From: Acidobacteriota bacterium
GTDB lineage: Bacteria > Acidobacteriota > Terriglobia > UBA7540
Direction: 5' to 3'
Assembly: GCA_021789565.1 (NCBI GenBank)
Contig: JAJYJL010000340.1
Coordinates: forward strand, 1-7,643
Length of the DNA: 7,643 bases
Below, piece after piece: positions 6,266 to 7,643 of the stretch. Every line of letters starts with the position of its first letter. Positions within the stretch are counted from its first letter, which is position 1. Made by a program: the position numbers and the translations under genes. The notes under the pieces are model-generated. The model was not told the DNA's origin. It saw only the letters and a list, made by a program, of their open reading frames with translations, and did not search any database.

Positions 6266-7643
6266 ATGACTTACTACCCAACTCTGTACGTCGGCCTCGG
6301 CGGCTCAGGGGTTAAGACCCTGGCTTATGTGAAGCGCCTTCTGCAGCGCGCTGTTTCACCGGACATCTTCGAGCATTACTACGCCTTCCGCATGTTCGAT
6401 ACTGACCAGAGCGAATGGCAGTGGCTCCAGAATACCTTTGCCGCCGAATTTCAATTGAATCCGGAATTCATCAGTAAGAAAAGGGAATGGTGCTCGATCG
6501 GCGATTTCAACCCCCAGGTCTGGTGGGCGGATATCAAAACTGACCGACGCAATCCCCTGCACGCCGACATCCTGCGCTGGATTGACCCGCAGGCGGCGGA
6601 GAGTTTTCCGAATAAGGTCGTAACCATCGGCGCCGATGCCCGCAGACAATTAGGACGCTTCTGCCTGGCTCACCACCTGTTCACCGTTCGGGACGCAATC
6701 CGCACCGATATCGAAAGGCTCAACCGCGTCCGGGAAGATATTGGAAAAACTGGAAAAGCGGCGGGCCCGCTACAAATCGTGGTTATCACGGGGTCTTGCG
6801 GTGGCACGGGGACCTCGATTTGCTTGGACGTCCTGTATCTGATCAGCCTGATTTACCAGAGCGTTGCTCACGCCGGACCGCTTCTGAAGACCGTCATCAT
6901 CGCACCAAAGCCGTTCATTCGCCTCGCAGAAGCCCAGGGGATGCAAGAAGAGCTCATAGGGCGATACCATGCGAACGCGTGTGCTTTCTTTTTGGAGTTT
7001 CAATACGCCTTCGCTCAGGCGCATCGCGGCCACTACAATGGAGCGCAGGACTTCATCCATCCTTCCTGGGAGTTCGTTAGGAACTTCGATCTTCAATGGC
7101 ATCCCTTCAGCGGAGCGCTGATCGTCGACCCGCAACGCGAGGGTTCGCCCTCGTTCATCCCCATCGAGAGCTTCTATCCCTCAACAGCAGAGTTGTTGCT
7201 CTATTTGTCGCTTTCCGGGGCTGACGCCAAGATGGATCAGGTGTGGACGAACGTCGCCGCTGATATTCCGTCTACTGCCACCGGAACATTTCCCCGCTAT
7301 TTGGCGGCTGGCTACAGGGCCGTCGAATATCCGTCGTCGGCACTCAAGCTCTATGTGTCGCAGCGCTTCTTGTGCGATCTGTTCGGACGGCGCTTCCGCA
7401 AGGGAGCGTCGGGTGTGACCACGGAAGGAGACTTGCGCCGGCGAGCCGACCAACTCCTTCAGGACGTCATCCTGGCCCCGCTACGGGGCGGAGACGCCAC
7501 TGACCATGGGTTCGAGGGATATGCCGAGCGCGAATACCTCCACAAGCCGGGAGGCGTCTTGGACAGGCTGCGACGAATGGACGAGTTTCTAGCGGCCGGT
7601 GCGGCGGATGCCGGTCAGATGGCGCCCGCCCATCTGTCCGTCC
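6266..7643 (+). CDS. Partial gene: FtsZ/tubulin-superfamily GTPase (Tubulin_2 / FtsZ-like family), N-terminal 459 residues
   Basis: The reading frame starts at ATG 6266 and stays open to the right edge, so the C-terminus is missing. Three nucleotide-binding elements occur in the order expected for FtsZ and tubulin. YVGLGGSGVKT (8-18) is the first glycine loop. FDTDQSEW (44-51) corresponds to the NTDxQxL segment of FtsZ. GSCGGTGTS (176-184) is the tubulin signature loop (GGGTGTG in FtsZ). IGADARRQLGR (121-131), between them, is typical of the large bacterial tubulin-like proteins. The spacing between loops is wider than in true FtsZ, about 160 residues against about 85, so this is not the cell-division FtsZ. 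I could not place a T7 catalytic loop with confidence. Members of this family are, as I recall, around 1000 residues, so over half may lie beyond the window. Expected activity is GTP binding and perhaps filament formation in the cytoplasm. It follows the vWA gene, a partner reported for FtsZ-like proteins in a predicted membrane-remodelling system. Confidence 0.88.
   Translation, partial: MTYYPTLYVGLGGSGVKTLAYVKRLLQRAVSPDIFEHYYAFRMFDTDQSEWQWLQNTFAAEFQLNPEFISKKREWCSIGDFNPQVWWADIKTDRRNPLHADILRWIDPQAAESFPNKVVTIGADARRQLGRFCLAHHLFTVRDAIRTDIERLNRVREDIGKTGKAAGPLQIVVITGSCGGTGTSICLDVLYLISLIYQSVAHAGPLLKTVIIAPKPFIRLAEAQGMQEELIGRYHANACAFFLEFQYAFAQAHRGHYNGAQDFIHPSWEFVRNFDLQWHPFSGALIVDPQREGSPSFIPIESFYPSTAELLLYLSLSGADAKMDQVWTNVAADIPSTATGTFPRYLAAGYRAVEYPSSALKLYVSQRFLCDLFGRRFRKGASGVTTEGDLRRRADQLLQDVILAPLRGGDATDHGFEGYAEREYLHKPGGVLDRLRRMDEFLAAGAADAGQMAPAHLSV

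Noticed and set aside
6802..6823. TGGCAC followed by TTGC, resembling a sigma-54 promoter
   Set aside because: The GG and GC are 17 bases apart instead of 10, and the bases encode the conserved GGTGTS loop of the tubulin-like protein.

Overview
The window is one tightly packed run of six plus-strand genes with no RNA genes, mobile elements or CRISPR repeats that I can see. It is GC-rich by eye (high fifties percent). Two genes probably use TTG starts. The signal peptide, an exported von Willebrand factor A (vWA) domain and sigma-54 / two-component regulation point to a free-living Gram-negative bacterium. The sequence alone does not let me name the phylum.

Layout: (1) 1-320, the C-terminal end of a protein that looks like a histidine-kinase-type ATPase domain (GSGLGL box and a final beta strand). 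(2) 329-2026, a receiver domain with all key residues plus about 400 residues of unrecognised C-terminal sequence. (3) 2055-2969, a 304-residue protein I do not recognise, whose N-terminal half has the alternating strand/helix pattern of a receiver without the phospho-acceptor aspartate. (4) 2982-4481, a full NtrC-type sigma-54 activator with receiver, AAA+ and Fis-like helix-turn-helix. (5) 4538-6187, a membrane protein with a vWA domain (intact MIDAS), a late membrane segment and a C-terminal domain resembling a degenerate FHA fold. (6) 6266-7643, the first 459 residues of an FtsZ/tubulin-superfamily protein (Tubulin_2 / FtsZ-like type), which runs off the window.

How they may work together: genes 1-4 look like a signalling module (kinase, two receiver proteins, one odd receiver-like protein) that ends in a transcription activator. 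Genes 5-6 look like its output. An FtsZ-like GTPase next to a vWA protein matches the predicted membrane-remodelling system described by Makarova and Koonin (2010), which also includes a GTPase and OmpA-family proteins. Those partners, if present, would lie downstream of this window. The coupling of that pair to a phosphorelay with extra receiver proteins of unknown architecture is the most interesting aspect of the window. The link is inferred from gene order, strand and short spacing. No gene-free stretch exceeds 80 bases.
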